Positions 49,801-58,167 of a stretch of 64,000 bases of DNA are shown here, in pieces; positions within the stretch are counted from its first letter, which is position 1, and every line of letters starts with the position of its first letter. Position numbers and translations under genes: made by a program. Below the pieces are notes generated by a model. The model was not told the origin of the DNA. It saw nothing but the letters and a program-made list of their open reading frames with translations, and did not search any database. Source of the DNA: Larimichthys crocea (Eukaryota > Chordata > Actinopteri > Sciaenidae); contig NC_040013.1 of assembly GCF_000972845.2 (NCBI RefSeq), positions 5,696,550 through 5,760,549 of the forward strand, read 5' to 3'.

Positions 49801-52266
49801 GTTGCCGGAGCACACCTCAAATAGTCATTTTTAACATGTTTATTTAGACACAGGAGGAGCTAGCGCTGATGCGCTAGCAATTAGCATGTTAGCAATTAGC
49901 ATGTATGTAATTCTTATTGGCTAATACTAATTGCTAGCGCTGACGTGGTAGCAATTACCATTAGCATGTTAACATTAACATGTTATCATTAGTTATGTTA
50001 TGTTAGCATATAACATGTATTTAGTTCCTAGTGGCTAATGCTATTTGCTAGCGCTGACACGCTAGCATGTTAGCATTAGCATGTTAGCATTAGCATGTTA
50101 AGATTAACATGTTAACATTAGCATGTATTTCATTCTTAGTGGCTAATGTTAATTGATAGCACTGACGTGCTAGCATGTTAGCATTAGCATGTTAGCAATT
50201 AGCATGTATTTAATTCCTAGTGACTAATGTTAATTAGCATGTTAGCATTAGCATGTATTTAATTCTTAGTGGCTAATGCTAATTGATAGCACTGACGCAC
50301 TAGCATGTTAGCATTAGCATGTATTTAATTCTTAGTCATTTTAGACAGACAAGTTCAAATTAAGTGCCAATAACTGCTAAAATGGCCGCCGCTCGGCTTC
50401 TGCCTGCTGGCTTCTGCCTGCCGGCCCCTCCCCCCTCTCCTCCTTCAGGCAGGCTTGAGGTTGCCAAGCAACCAGGACCAACTAATCAGCAGAGCAGTTA
50501 CTGCACCTGTTAGAATGTCAGTTGGGAATGCTGACAGAGACAGACAGAAAATGCTGAGACCATCCCTCGAAGAGGAAGGATCTCTGGCCAACCCGTATTT
50601 CCAATCATTGAACCGGCTTAACATTGAGCATCCGGAGCCCTTCCTGAACGTCTACATAGTTGTTTTGTGTCGATAAATGAAGAAATTCAGAGAAACGTTA
50701 CTTCTGCTTTCCTCCAGAAAATTTCCCGCCTTTTTAACATGGCAGTCTATGAGGCTGTCAATGGGTGTTGCTGCCGCATCTTTGCGTCTCCCGCCAAAAC
50801 TATATATCTGACAGCTTTAGCAGGCGAATGTGAGTGAGAAGACCAATTTTCCTACATTTCTATGTATAAATCGTGTCTGTGGGGCATTTGAGGCCATGGT
50901 AGTCGAATACGTTTTATTTTTTCACTGATTTTTCTCCCTGCTCCTCACTCTAGCTGATGATGTCATCCACTGTAGCACATTCCACCACATACACACCCAT
51001 TATAGACCCAGAAATTTGACAAAAAACCTGCTCAACTTTAAGCCTTGATAGTTTAAAAACGGTAAAAGCTGTCGATGAGTGTCCCTGAAGAGAAGGCAAG
51101 CGTACCTACGTTTTAAAGTTTAAATGAAGTCTCTCGGTGAAAGTATGCCAGAGCAGTTCATTGTTGAAAATGTCTGTTGAAAATACGAAATTTTTCGCAG
51201 TTTTCCGCGAATAAATTCACAAAAAACTTGCGAATCTCTTATAAAAGTAATAGCACGGGATTCAGGATCAGGACGCACGTTTTGATATATAATTTGTTGG
51301 GGTCCTCTCACTGCTGTGGGCCGCATTCATCGGCGAAAAAGGGCGGAAAATGAATAATAAGACAAAGAAACACGCAGAAGAACGATACGACACTCGTCAC
51401 TAATTATGCATCAGATCGGCTCAACAACATTGCTGTGGGATTTTACAAGGCTTCTTCCTCATTGATGAAATCTTTTAACTCTTATCTACAAGCAGTTTAA
51501 CAAGAACAGTAAACCGTCTTTTGTAAGGAGTTGAAATGTTTTTTTTTTGTTTACTGTTCATATACTATGAACTTTTGTGATGATCTTATACCTATATAAG
51601 CAAATGTATTCATAGTTAAATACACTGTGAAAAAAACACAAACAAAAAAAACACCAGCCAACACCACCACCACCATTTCTGCCATGTCATTAAATGTGTT
51701 GCACTGTATTTTGGCTACCATTGACAGAAACAATAAATGCTTCACTGAACTTGAACCAAGCTGTCTGCTGCTAGCTGTCTCATCTCTTAACAATTTCTCC
51801 ACTGCGCCTTGAGCTAAAACAAGTTTTAGTCTGTCACATTAAATGACTGTTCACTTTTCACTACTGATGATAAAAAAGAACCAGTTCAACTACCCAGTGA
51901 AGCTGGGCAGAAACCCTATGTGCATGAATGGGTGTATGGTTACATTCGCAGTGACATACGGCACACACCTTCCTCTGTCCCTGTTATCTATTGATTAAGT
52001 GTATGTTTTTGTCCCATAATCCTAATTTATAACTATGATCAAAAATCCAGTTACACTACAGAACATATTTTCTGTTCTTAGATTTCCTGCCCTAAAAGCA
52101 TGCACAGGAATGTGTTATATAAAAAAAGCAGATGAGTGAACACATTTATAACTATTTTGTTTAATTAACTAAAACTTTGTCTCAAAACACAGGCAGCACT
52201 GAGAAGCCAGAACAATCAAACGAGGCACCAACCAGTAAAGACAAAGAAGATCAGCCAGTAATCCAT
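37760..52266 (-). CDS. C-type lectin / fibronectin III multi-domain surface protein gene (3' end missing)
   Basis: Gene model on the minus strand: signal-peptide exon, two C-type lectin domains (CTLD) split over four exons, then at least 14 FN3 exons. Every join seen keeps phase: 1, 1, 1, 2, 1, then 1-1 for all FN3 exons. The joins restore family motifs, for example DLA+S+IRNQTEND in CTLD2. CTLDs bind sugars or proteins outside the cell; FN3 repeats act as stalk or adhesion modules. Each FN3 carries N-glycosylation sequons (NVS, NIT, NHT), which fits an extracellular product. No membrane helix or cytoplasmic domain is found, so secreted versus membrane-bound is open. FN3-rich receptor phosphatases (PTPRH/J type) are a possible relative of the stalk, but no phosphatase exon is visible. 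The array end at about 37.76 kb is degraded and next to an assembly gap. Confidence 0.75.
37990..37999. other. Assembly gap (10 N)
   Basis: Ten N bases within the intron between FN3 copies N and M. The number of FN3 units is therefore not fixed by this assembly. Confidence 0.99.
38311..38564 (-). CDS. FN3 exon M
   Basis: beta-type 5' flank with a long A run (38570-38585). Reads ACDTVTLTINRTIETSISL and stays largely open to the SSLTAGTRYTFTVFS segment, where indels near 38355-38360 break it. Its first strand differs from the other copies, perhaps through compensating indels. Confidence 0.72.
38918..39176 (-). CDS. FN3 exon L
   Basis: alpha-type 5' flank, reads APTNTVSFRATGQNETS. Indels near 38950 and 39007-39045 break the frame after the Trp core. 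Confidence 0.72.
39577..39828 (-). CDS. FN3 exon K
   Basis: gamma-type 5' flank. Many one-base deletions in both exon and adjoining intron. Starts the third gamma-alpha-beta triplet. Confidence 0.7.
40209..40461 (-). CDS. FN3 exon J (extra beta copy)
   Basis: beta-type 5' flank like exon I, breaking the regular three-exon order. Missing base beside the donor (CACG|GTAAGA). Open from the sequon region to ITAVTV, frame broken before it. Confidence 0.72.
40812..41062 (-). CDS. FN3 exon I
   Basis: beta-type 5' flank with an altered acceptor context (GCGCTG on the + strand). Numerous one-base losses throughout, for example around 40868-40985. Confidence 0.7.
41413..41664 (-). CDS. FN3 exon H
   Basis: alpha-type 5' flank. 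Multiple scattered one- to five-base deletions (for example the missing TTCTC near 41452 and losses near 41500-41560) break the frame. Splice sites are recognisable. Confidence 0.72.
42064..42324 (-). CDS. FN3 exon G
   Basis: gamma-type 5' flank, reads APVNIFNFSSTGQDETS. One-base insertions near 42075, 42093 and 42143 break the frame. Starts the second gamma-alpha-beta triplet. Confidence 0.76.
42688..42942 (-). CDS. FN3 exon F
   Basis: beta-type 5' flank, reads APANTVNLLSTGQDETS and then the Trp core. Several single-base losses after PAGDG break the frame. Splice sites intact. Confidence 0.76.
43301..43557 (-). CDS. FN3 exon E
   Basis: Acceptor and donor intact, alpha-type 5' flank. One base is missing in the SSLTAGT segment near 43385, turning it to SSSRLELD and shifting frame. 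Confidence 0.78.
43972..44218 (-). CDS. FN3 exon D
   Basis: Domain frame is open. The acceptor is damaged: one C is missing so the AG is lost (TCTCACTCCAG on the minus strand). Its 5' flank is the gamma-type intron. Starts the first gamma-alpha-beta triplet. Confidence 0.8.
44590..44847 (-). CDS. FN3 exon C
   Basis: Clean 258-base exon, acceptor TCCTCAG|CTCCTACC, donor CACTG|GTAAGA, phase 1-1. It starts APTNTVSFRSTGQ. Together with A it is the best reference for the repeat unit. Its 5' flank is the alpha-type intron. Confidence 0.88.
45251..45509 (-). CDS. FN3 exon B
   Basis: Preceded by a beta-type intron (GCTGAAAAAAG on the + strand). Open over most of its length, but a one-base deletion near 45468 relative to other copies shifts the frame before the core Trp. 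The donor is TG|GTAAAA, weaker than the GTAAGA of most copies. Confidence 0.8.
45858..46115 (-). CDS. FN3 exon A (first of the array)
   Basis: An uninterrupted FN3 domain: TSISLQWNKVNN (core Trp), ILQFNGTETNFTAP, INHTVSSLTAGTRYTFTV and ENVRSSGVSITAVTG. The acceptor expected from all other copies (CAG|CTCCT) reads CAC here. The next AG (exon start 46100) would drop five codons and keep phase 1. Its 5' flank differs from the three common intron types, consistent with the array edge. Confidence 0.85.
46307..46540. mobile_element. Tc1/mariner-type MITE
   Basis: Flanked by TA on both sides (46305-46306, 46541-46542). Terminal inverted repeats read CAGTTGTGGTCAAATGT at the left and TAGTTGTGGTCAGAATGT at the right. 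This is the TIR type of fish Tc1-like elements. The 234-base interior has no transposase frame. It sits in the intron between CTLD2 and FN3 exon A. Confidence 0.8.
46864..47102 (-). CDS. Exon: second half of C-type lectin domain 2
   Basis: After TTTTTCTCTCAG the exon supplies one base to make Ser, giving DLASIRNQTENDIITN across the junction. It continues FVWIGLHREKVWSDGS, FRHWATGQPNSGQERC and GRWSDDNCTNSFPFICY. All expected cysteines, WIGL and a QPN site are present. The WND motif is WSDDNC, closer to a functional calcium site than in CTLD1. The donor ACAA|GTAATG is in phase 1 and leads into the FN3 array. Confidence 0.9.
47547..47646 (-). CDS. Exon: first half of C-type lectin domain 2
   Basis: A 100-base exon reading GTVNGNVSYVKINNFL, TWTEAQRYCREHHVDLA. 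TWTEAQRYC and DLA are hallmark CTLD segments. It begins in phase 1 after CCATTGAATCCAG and ends in phase 2 at GCCAG|GTACAG. Length and phases differ from CTLD1 first half (168 bases, phase 1), so the two lectin domains are not a recent exon duplication. Confidence 0.88.
47761..47988 (-). CDS. Exon: second half of C-type lectin domain 1
   Basis: The exon opens GKAWIGLYDDLLNSW (the WIGL core), continues with FRNWQSGQPNNLNGQQYC and TWGDIECTATRHFVCYNG. The three remaining CTLD cysteines are present. The long-loop sugar/calcium site reads QPN, between the EPN (mannose type) and QPD (galactose type) forms, and the WND motif is WGD. Calcium-dependent sugar binding is therefore uncertain. The donor is AACG|GTGAGT in phase 1. 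Confidence 0.9.
48170..49473 (-). mobile_element. Defective Tc1/mariner transposon with long inverted repeats
   Basis: Two arms (48170-48355 and 49262-49473) are long inverted repeats sharing TGGCTTTTTTAA, ATTTATTGGAAAAAACTC and CAAAGTGAAAAC. Each arm ends inside with ATAATTATTCACCCCC, and the right arm ends outside with AAGTATTCACCCCC and TACAGTGCC. This is the IR/DR layout of fish Tc1 elements. The outer roughly 35 bases of the left arm, including its outer direct repeat, are missing, so the element cannot be mobile. It lies in the intron between the two halves of CTLD1, about 40 bases from the GC splice donor. Confidence 0.9.
48357..49083 (-). pseudogene. Tc1 transposase remnant
   Basis: The ATG at 49081-49083 starts MKTEEHSKQLGERVIEKY. 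A one-base frameshift near 49008 then leads to the paired-like helix-turn-helix region (MALNIPRSSVKS, KWKEYDTCVNLPRSGRP) and a second HTH (KTPTTTLKELQASA). A fragment with WSDETKIELFGH holds the first catalytic Asp of the DDE triad. An internal deletion near 48508 removes the centre of the catalytic domain including the second Asp. The end reads AVIAAKGASTKY and stop. Confidence 0.88.
49513..49680 (-). CDS. Exon: first half of C-type lectin domain 1
   Basis: The acceptor TTTGTTTTAG starts a 168-base exon reading GLLDVASAQIRQYYFLN, then VEWTTAQTICRTN and STDLATIENTADISAV. These are the beta-1, helix-1 and helix-2 regions of a CTLD, with the conserved Cys in QTIC and the DLATI motif. It ends at CGCAG|GCAAGT, a GC donor, in phase 1. 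Intron 1 of about 2.5 kb (49681-52232) contains the minisatellite and repeat cluster. Confidence 0.85.
49861..50336. repeat. Nested minisatellite built on ATGTTAGCATTAGC
   Basis: About six units of 50-115 bases. Most begin TAGCRCTGACG and end AATTCTTAGTGGCTAATGCTAATT. Inside each, a short ATGTTAGCATTAGC motif is itself repeated one to several times, so unit length varies. It lies in intron 1 of the lectin/FN3 gene. Confidence 0.9.
50340..51600. repeat. Probable interspersed repeat cluster, class unknown
   Basis: Contains CpG-rich CCGCCGCTCGGCTTCTGCC (50390-50425), a segment with TTTAACATGGCAGTCTATGAGG (50732-50753) and CAAAACTATATATCTGACAG (50796-50815) that I recognise as wording typical of dispersed percomorph repeats. 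No transposase or RT frame is seen. Boundaries are not determinable by eye. Confidence 0.4.
52233..52266 (-). CDS. Exon 1: signal peptide start
   Basis: ATG at 52264-52266 begins MDYWLIFFVFTG, a short polar start followed by a hydrophobic core, typical of signal peptides of teleost C-type lectin-like proteins. Ending after the first base of the Gly codon (G|GTTGGT) gives phase 1, which matches the acceptor of the exon at 49680 and joins as ...FVFT-G-GLLDVASA. Continuing past this donor hits a TGA four codons later, which supports the splice. The donor is weaker than consensus. Confidence 0.6.
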
Positions 52267-52348
52267 TAGGGTGAACCTTTGGAAAAATATATTTCAGAAA
52301 ACGTTAATACTTCTTCTTTTGAAAAAACCAAAAAGTCCATAAATCTTA

Positions 52349-52420
52349 TATCTATATCTATATCCATCTATATCTATCTATCTATCTATATATATATATA
52401 TCTATATATATATATATATA
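52349..52420. repeat. (TATC)n/(TA)n compound microsatellite
   Basis: TATCTATATC units merge into TATC and TA runs. It lies about 80 bases upstream of the exon 1 ATG of the lectin/FN3 gene, so it may sit in its 5' UTR or core promoter. Confidence 0.95.
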
Positions 52421-52898
52421 CTGCATACACAGTTTACTTCAATACAACAGAAATGTAAAAATATGGTATGGCTGGTTATTCTACTTACCAGTATTTTGTT
52501 ATCCTCTTCCTACTTAAAAATACATGGCTTCAATTGCCCCTGACTGTCAGGGCAGGGGAGATTTGTACAGCAACTTGGTTGTTTGATGTTAATCAGTGCT
52601 CAGCTACTGAGTGTCTGAGTGTAAAGTCCTTAGTCATGGGTGTAGTTAGAATTTAGGGAAGAAAAACCCTTCAGTGACAAAGACAACCTCAGTGCAGGAA
52701 TCAGGAAGTAAAAGAAAAACTTGTCAATGTACTGTCTTCTTTTTTTTGTCTCTCTTGAAATGGGAATGCAAGTCTACTCACACCCAACCTGTGTGGTTAT
52801 TCTCCTTTGTGTTATGCTACATCGCACAGAAAATTGTGTTTTGTTTATGCATATTTGCATTTATGACCATTTGATGTTATTTTACTACTCACTCTTAC

Positions 52899-52919
52899 CT
52901 TCAAAGGTTGGAGGATAGT
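52899..52919 (-). CDS. Candidate 21-base microexon
   Basis: Bounded by an acceptor (ACCACCACTATAG) and a strong donor (GAAG|GTAAGAGT), it is phase 1-1 and would encode D-YPPTFE-G when joined to the exon at 55187-55275, which ends in phase 1. It also could splice into the phase-1 acceptor at 49680. Very short exons are easy to see by chance, so this rests on splice sites and phase alone. Confidence 0.25.
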
Positions 52920-52924
52920 CTATA

Positions 52925-54260
52925 GTGGTGGTGAAGTTTGTAAAAACATTAATCTATCTAGAGCCAGTGTTTCATTTGTTTTCTCTGGGCTACTGTAGAA
53001 ACTCCTAAAATCTGTCATATTCTGCAATAGATGCCCCTAAATATCACATACTGGACCTTTCATAGAAAAGCACTGTTACAATAAATACTTACTTTAAAGC
53101 TTCCTCCTTAGAAATGTGATTCTGGCCTCATAGAAACTCAGTCTAGTACAACTTCCTACTTCCTACTAAATTATTAACCTGCTGTTTGTCTCCCCCTCAA
53201 TGTTCTGAGTGAATGCTTACAGGACAATTTGTGTCAGATTTATTGGATGATTTAGAGGAACTTACATACATAGACATAATCACTGTCTAGTGTACTAATA
53301 TCAGATTTGATTCAGATTCATATTTAGTGTTTTGCCTCATAATAGATATAACTTGCTAGATGTCTAACATTGTCTGTAACTGTGAACATATCTTTACAGT
53401 ACATCCTGTCTTTATAACTGAACCTATCCAGGCAACTGCATTAAAAGCAAGTAGAACAAAAGAATCATAGAATAAAACAAATATGGTTTAAGTCTCTTCA
53501 CTGTAAATTACAATATATTTTCTGAGTGGGGTGAAATAAAAATCTAAAAATCTAATCTGAGTAACATAAAATATCTATGCTGTTGCTCCACTGCCTCTTG
53601 TGGTTAGGACTGAGACTTAAATTTGACCAGAAGACTCATTTTTGGGATGTACTGTGCTAGTTCACCCCCTGCAGGTAGCATAACAGCCTCTGTCAATGTG
53701 GTTAGAGGAGTGCCCTTTCTCCTATTCTCATAGTGTGAGGTCAAAGGTCAAGACCAGCCACCAGATTCCCCCTAAAGCTTGAGGGGATTCACTGTCTTGT
53801 TTAAAGGTTTAACCCTCTGGGGGTTGAGCAATCGCCCATGATTGCAAAAGCAATTGATTGGGCTTTTGCAAGCCACCCTGCATCTTCATGTTGTTGTGAT
53901 TTTCACTTCTGCTGTCTGTTATGTTATGTACAAACCCTGTTTGTGGCCTGTTGCTGAAGTGCTTCTCTGATATAATAGTCTACTCATGCTTCTGTAAACC
54001 CTTCCTTTTTCACTGTCTTGAAGCTGCTAAATCAGGTCCTGATACACTCAATGAAAGAGACACACACAAAAACACTATTGGATGATTAATTAGGTTAACT
54101 AGTTGATGGAATACACACACACACACATGCAGAGACTTTTTTTTTTTTTTGCCGATACAAACAAAGCAACTTTTTAAGGCCGGTATACAGTAAAAATTAA
54201 ATCAAATCGTGCAGTCATTTGTTTTAGTTTCTTTAGAGCAAGTTGGTTTCTTTAGAGGTA
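52925..54260. other. Stretch without recognised genes
   Basis: AT-rich sequence with a CA run (54111-54127) and a T run (54138-54150). The segment at 53811-53890 (TTAACCCTCTGGGGGTTGAG) resembles the terminus of a DNA transposon but I see no partner end. Confidence 0.45.
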
Positions 54261-54262
54261 TG

Positions 54263-54471
54263 CATAATCCAGTGATTCGTTTAATGTTTTAAATTGTTTT
54301 CAAATTTGCTGTTTTAATGATTTTAAATGACATTCTGATAAATTTTCTTCTCTTTTTAATTTTTTATTTCTATTGCTATTGCTTGTCTTAATGTCAAATG
54401 TTTTTCCTTGCCTCTGTAAAGCACTATGAATTTCCTTGTGTACGAATTGTGCTTGCCTTGCCTTGCCTTGC
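54263..54471 (+). mobile_element. 3' end of the same L2-like LINE family
   Basis: This is, base for base with few changes, the reverse complement of 31364-31580: shared AATCCAGTGATTCGTTTAATG, CAAATTTGCTGTTTTAATGA and CTGTAAAGCACTATGAA segments, ending in CTTGCCTTGCCTTGC. Only the 3' UTR and tail are present, a typical severely 5'-truncated insertion. Confidence 0.85.
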
Positions 54472-54474
54472 ATA

Positions 54475-55185
54475 CCAAGTTATACATTCTTCCCCGAAGA
54501 TACTTTATCTGGGGCATCTTGAAAGTCAACAAGTTTTTGTAGTTCAGTCTGGTTGAAAGTCAGTGAAAGAAAGCACCTCTTCTCTGGTTTGAGCACTCTA
54601 TAGAACATAAGTGAATGCACACACAACTTCCAAATCATGAACAACAGTGTGACCATGCTAACTGTATGGTAATTCAGTTGCAGATTTACAGAGAAAAATA
54701 TATATCTGTAAATATTAAAAAAGCAAATGTGTGTACAGTATTTAATATATTTAATGTGTTTTTTGTGGTTGTTTTTTGGTCTGCTGCTGGGTAATATGTT
54801 GAAGTCAGCAGATTAAAAATTGTTGGCATTGTAAAAATGTAAAATCTGTTTCATCGACTGCACATAAATACATTTTAAAGTAAATATATTGTATTGCAGC
54901 TGTTTTTACAGACCAGGTTTCCACTATGAGAAATGCACCTGACAACCAATCAGTTCACACTGTGATGTGACACCGGTGTAATTTAATTTAATTCCAGCAA
55001 GGGGTGCTCAGAGTCTGATACATACAGTAGCCTATTAATTCACACTGATACTATAGGAGTCGTACAAATACATTATACACATATCACCCCCTAAATACAT
55101 GTGCTAGGTTACAAATACATATTATCAATCAGTCTCTATTGTAAGTACAATAGTGGCTCAAAAGTTGTTTGAGCACACAAACACA
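54475..55185. other. Stretch without recognised genes
   Basis: AT-rich; I see nothing beyond simple sequence. Confidence 0.5.
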
Positions 55186-55186
55186 C

Positions 55187-55275
55187 CTTGCTCATCTTGT
55201 TTATCCTGCTTGTAGGAGGCCAGTGCGCCTGTGCGGAACGGAGACTGGAAACGGAGGTAGATGCTGCCTTCAGGG
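55187..55275 (-). CDS. Candidate coding exon of an unrecognised gene
   Basis: On the minus strand, a pyrimidine-rich acceptor (CACATTTTTTCTGATAG) and donor (GCAAG|GTGTGT) bound an 89-base open segment, entered at phase 2 and left at phase 1. It reads PEGSIYLRFQSPF and RTGALASYKQDKQDEQ. The balanced composition and higher GC than the flanks make it look like real coding sequence. I do not recognise the family. It may be an upstream or alternative exon of the lectin/FN3 gene (phase fits its exon at 49680) or part of another minus-strand gene. Confidence 0.45.
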
Positions 55276-55279
55276 CTAT

Positions 55280-55488
55280 CAGAAAAAATGTGAATTATGT
55301 GAAAAAAACACTGAAAGTACAGGGTGATTATTTTGTTGTTTTTTTTTTTTTTTTTTACAACACACTTTTGGCACAGAACCAATTATAGATGTGTTTATTT
55401 CATGAATGAACTAATTATAATATATAATAAATATATTATAATTATATTATAAACAAATTTGATTTATGTTGAACATGTATTTGATGCT
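55280..55488. other. T run and AT-rich spacer
   Basis: A run of about 18 T (55341-55358) flanked by GTTG and ACAAC, then AT-rich sequence up to the start of the duplicated segment. Confidence 0.6.
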
Positions 55489-56439
55489 GTATAGAAGTAA
55501 CATTAAAATGATGGTTATTTGATGATTATAAGAATTGTTTTTTTTAACAGCTTTTTCTACTTAATTTCCATGAGTGGTCACAGGAAAGCTTCTAGTGTCT
55601 ATATCTATTTATCTGTACAGTGTAAAGTTAAGTTAGCATAGTGTTACCTTCTTTTTCATCTTCTTATATGTTCTTATGTGAACTAAATATCTATTTATAT
55701 AATCTAAAAAATAGTTTCAACTCTACACTTCATAATGTTGCATGTGTGAGAATTAGCTATCTATAGTTTCTACATATAGTAGCTACTGTTTTTTCAATAC
55801 TTACCTAACTTTTAGTTTTTAACACTGACTGCGCTCATATTTTTAACAGTTCATTGAAAAAGGGGCTCTCGGTAAAAATAAATTCTATACACAAACCCTC
55901 CCAACACTAAACGACTACAAAGTTAGCAACTAATGTTAAGAAAGCAGGTGGAAACTAACGTCTGCTAATGTGACATTAATGTACTAAAACCGAGGTATTT
56001 TCCCCTCAGGAGTTGGTGAGGACTAAAAAAGAGCTAGGTCAGTGAATATTGGACTTCATTTGTCAGGTAGGCAGAAACACACACTTCAACGGACGTAATA
56101 TTGTTCTGGGTAAGCTGGATATGTATGTAAGATTGGCAGTTGACTAGCTAACTTCACGATGACAGGGGCTGTGTCTGTATATCCATTTGTCTTTAAGGTC
56201 ACAGGTGCAATTAATTAATATTAATAAAGTAACGAAAATCTTTGTTTCGCTTATGGCGACACCTGTGGCGGTGAGCTGTAATTGCAGGTGTGTGTTTTTT
56301 AACTACACTGAATACATCATTCAGTGGACTGTAGAAACTTAACAAACATTTTAAATGATAAAAAATAAATAAAAATGTAAAAACGAGTTTATTGTATTGC
56401 ATTGCGTTTCCCAGTGAGACAGTAGACGCACTACCAGGG

Positions 56440-56869
56440 TCACCGACGTGACTCACCAAAATGAAATACAGCCAGTATTATTAACGCGCGGCTACTAGAC
56501 CCACTGTACTTTTCTTTCCTGGAAAAAGTCTGGCATAAAATAGATTGTTCCCCTGATTTCTAATGAACTTTCGCATTCCCAGCAGTTAACTCATTTAAAT
56601 TGTGAATGTATGTTCCTTCTTCTCTGTTTCTGCCTGCCAAGAGTGCTTGAAAGCGGGGCTCCCGCTGAGCACCTGAACGCACCACGAGAGCTCCAGCATT
56701 GTAGAGCGAAGAAGGAGGAGGAGGAGGAGGAGGAGGTGGAAGCAGACCGAGGAGAAGCATGAAGAATATCCGCGGTACCTAAGCTGACAGACGGGGAGAG
56801 CATCTCGTCTTCCCTCGCTTGTTAGGGGCCGACTGGAAGCGGAGGGAGGCAAGCGGGGACGAGGACAGG
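56440..56869 (+). promoter_or_regulatory. Promoter and 5' UTR of the OGA-family gene, copy 1
   Basis: CpG-containing sequence (GACGTGACTCACC near 56444, AACGCGCGGC at 56484) followed by a GGA/GAG-rich 5' UTR (56707-56740), CCGCGG and the start context GGACAGGATGG. No TATA box at a convincing position. The same elements occur in copy 2. Confidence 0.5.
56759..56782 (+). CDS. Upstream ORF, copy 1
   Basis: ATG, five to six codons and TAA (MKNIRGT), 87 bases before the main ATG. Identical in copy 2. Confidence 0.5.
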   Translation: MKNIRGT

Positions 56870-56909
56870 ATGGAGGAGAAGAAGCAGTTTCTTTGTGGGG
56901 TGGTGGAAG
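56870..56909 (+). CDS. oga-like: OGA-family exon 1, copy 1 (likely assembly duplicate)
   Basis: Encodes MEEKKQFLCGVVEG up to a GAAG|GTAAAA donor in phase 1, identical at the protein level to copy 2. If the duplication is real this could be an alternative first exon with its own promoter; if not, it should be removed from the gene model. Confidence 0.6.
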
Positions 56910-57684
56910 GTAAAAAAACGGCCGACTTTATAACTGACCTCCTGTCAGTCATGTGATTTTTTTTTTTCTTACCTCGGGGATGCTTTTAAATAGACCTCCG
57001 TTTGACCTAGATTTCAGCATTGTTTTGTCACTTACTGGAGGTGAAGGGGGGCGTGGGAGTGGTAGAGATGTGTATGAACACTGGGTAGCAAGGATTTTAG
57101 GTCTTTATGAGATGATGTGCTGGTGACCAGCCAGGCTTGAGTGGAGATCAAAGAGCAGGCGATGAAAGCATTCAATAATGTCTGGTTCAAAGGCTGCAGC
57201 CTGAGGAAAGGAAACGCTCTCGATAATGGCTGATTGCAATGAAGATGATGTGCAGATGATGATGATGATGATAATACTAAAGAGTTAATCTGATGGTGAC
57301 GTTGGGAGTGAAGATGATCTCATGATATTGATAATGACTGATCATGATGAGGTGATCTTTGATCTGTGATTAAGGTGGACCTGATGACCTGTGGTGACAG
57401 GAGTGATGTGGAGATGCTCCGGGAAGAACACTGGTGATGATGAGGCAATGAAAAAAACACAATGAAGAAGAGGAACCATTGTGAGCCTTTGAATGACAGT
57501 GAAGAGTAGTGATGATGTTGGAAGTGTGGGGATGATAGTGATGTAGTGATGAGGATGATACAGAACAGGTAATGTATTAGCAGTGGTGATGAATATGAAA
57601 TGACAAAGCACATGCAGACTAATTACTGCAGAAAAATGGTAAAAAGAAGAACAAACATACATTTTTTGTAATTTACAAGTCTAC

Positions 57685-57724
57685 ACGCCACATCTTGGCT
57701 CTACAACAGAGCCAGATGTGGCGT
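57685..57724. other. Hairpin-forming inverted repeat, copy 1
   Basis: Same inverted repeat as in copy 2 with one extra T in the left arm (CATCTTGGC). Confidence 0.8.
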
Positions 57725-58013
57725 CTTTAAATGTTTTGCTTTGTCTGACAACCAGTCCAAAAACACCAAATATGCAATTCATAGTGATATAAATGGACAT
57801 AATCACGTTTCAGATGGTGGAACCAAAATTTTTGCTATTAAAATACAATTATTGGTTATTAAGATTGTTGCCAATTCATCTTCTGTCAACTACTAATTGT
57901 TTCTACTTTCCAGCTCTATAATTCTCGGCCAGTCGGGTTTCACAGCCCTTTGGGATGTTTTTTTATTTTGGACATTCATATGGCAATGATATAAAAGTTA
58001 ACACATCATACAG

Positions 58014-58014
<1 letters not shown>

Positions 58015-58062
<48 letters not shown>
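58015..58062. repeat. (AC)n microsatellite, copy 1
   Basis: 24 pure AC units; the counterpart in copy 2 has 15. Confidence 0.95.
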
Positions 58063-58063
<1 letters not shown>

Positions 58064-58157
58064 CTTATTAATAATTCTTGGAACCCCTTAATCAGTATGA
58101 TTTCAGTCCATGTGGTGGCATCCAGCAGAGCTGGTAATTGGGTCTGGCTTAGCGGGA

Positions 58158-58167
58158 NNNNNNNNNN
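58158..58167. other. Assembly gap (10 N)
   Basis: Ten N bases exactly at the right end of copy 1 homology. Confidence 0.99.

Larger units (their letters stand above)
55489..58157 (+). repeat. Duplicated segment, copy 1 (OGA-family promoter, exon 1 and intron)
   Basis: Colinear with 58506-61199 over its whole length, starting GTATAGAAGTAA and ending CTTAGCGGGA right at the N gap. Differences are mainly single-base losses in copy 1, plus a longer CA run (58015-58062 versus 61072-61101) and one extra GAG in the 5' UTR. Copy 1 probably is a second haplotype or a gap-fill artefact. Confidence 0.9.

Noticed and set aside
56560..56852. Minus-strand frames with Pro or Ser runs (also 59609-59898)
   Set aside because: They are antisense to the GGA/GAG-rich 5' UTR of the OGA-family gene; the runs come from the triplet repeat.
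57320..57662. Minus-strand Ser/His-rich frames in the OGA-family intron (also 60238-60674)
   Set aside because: Antisense of GATGAT-rich intronic sequence, shifted by indels between the two copies; no domain.
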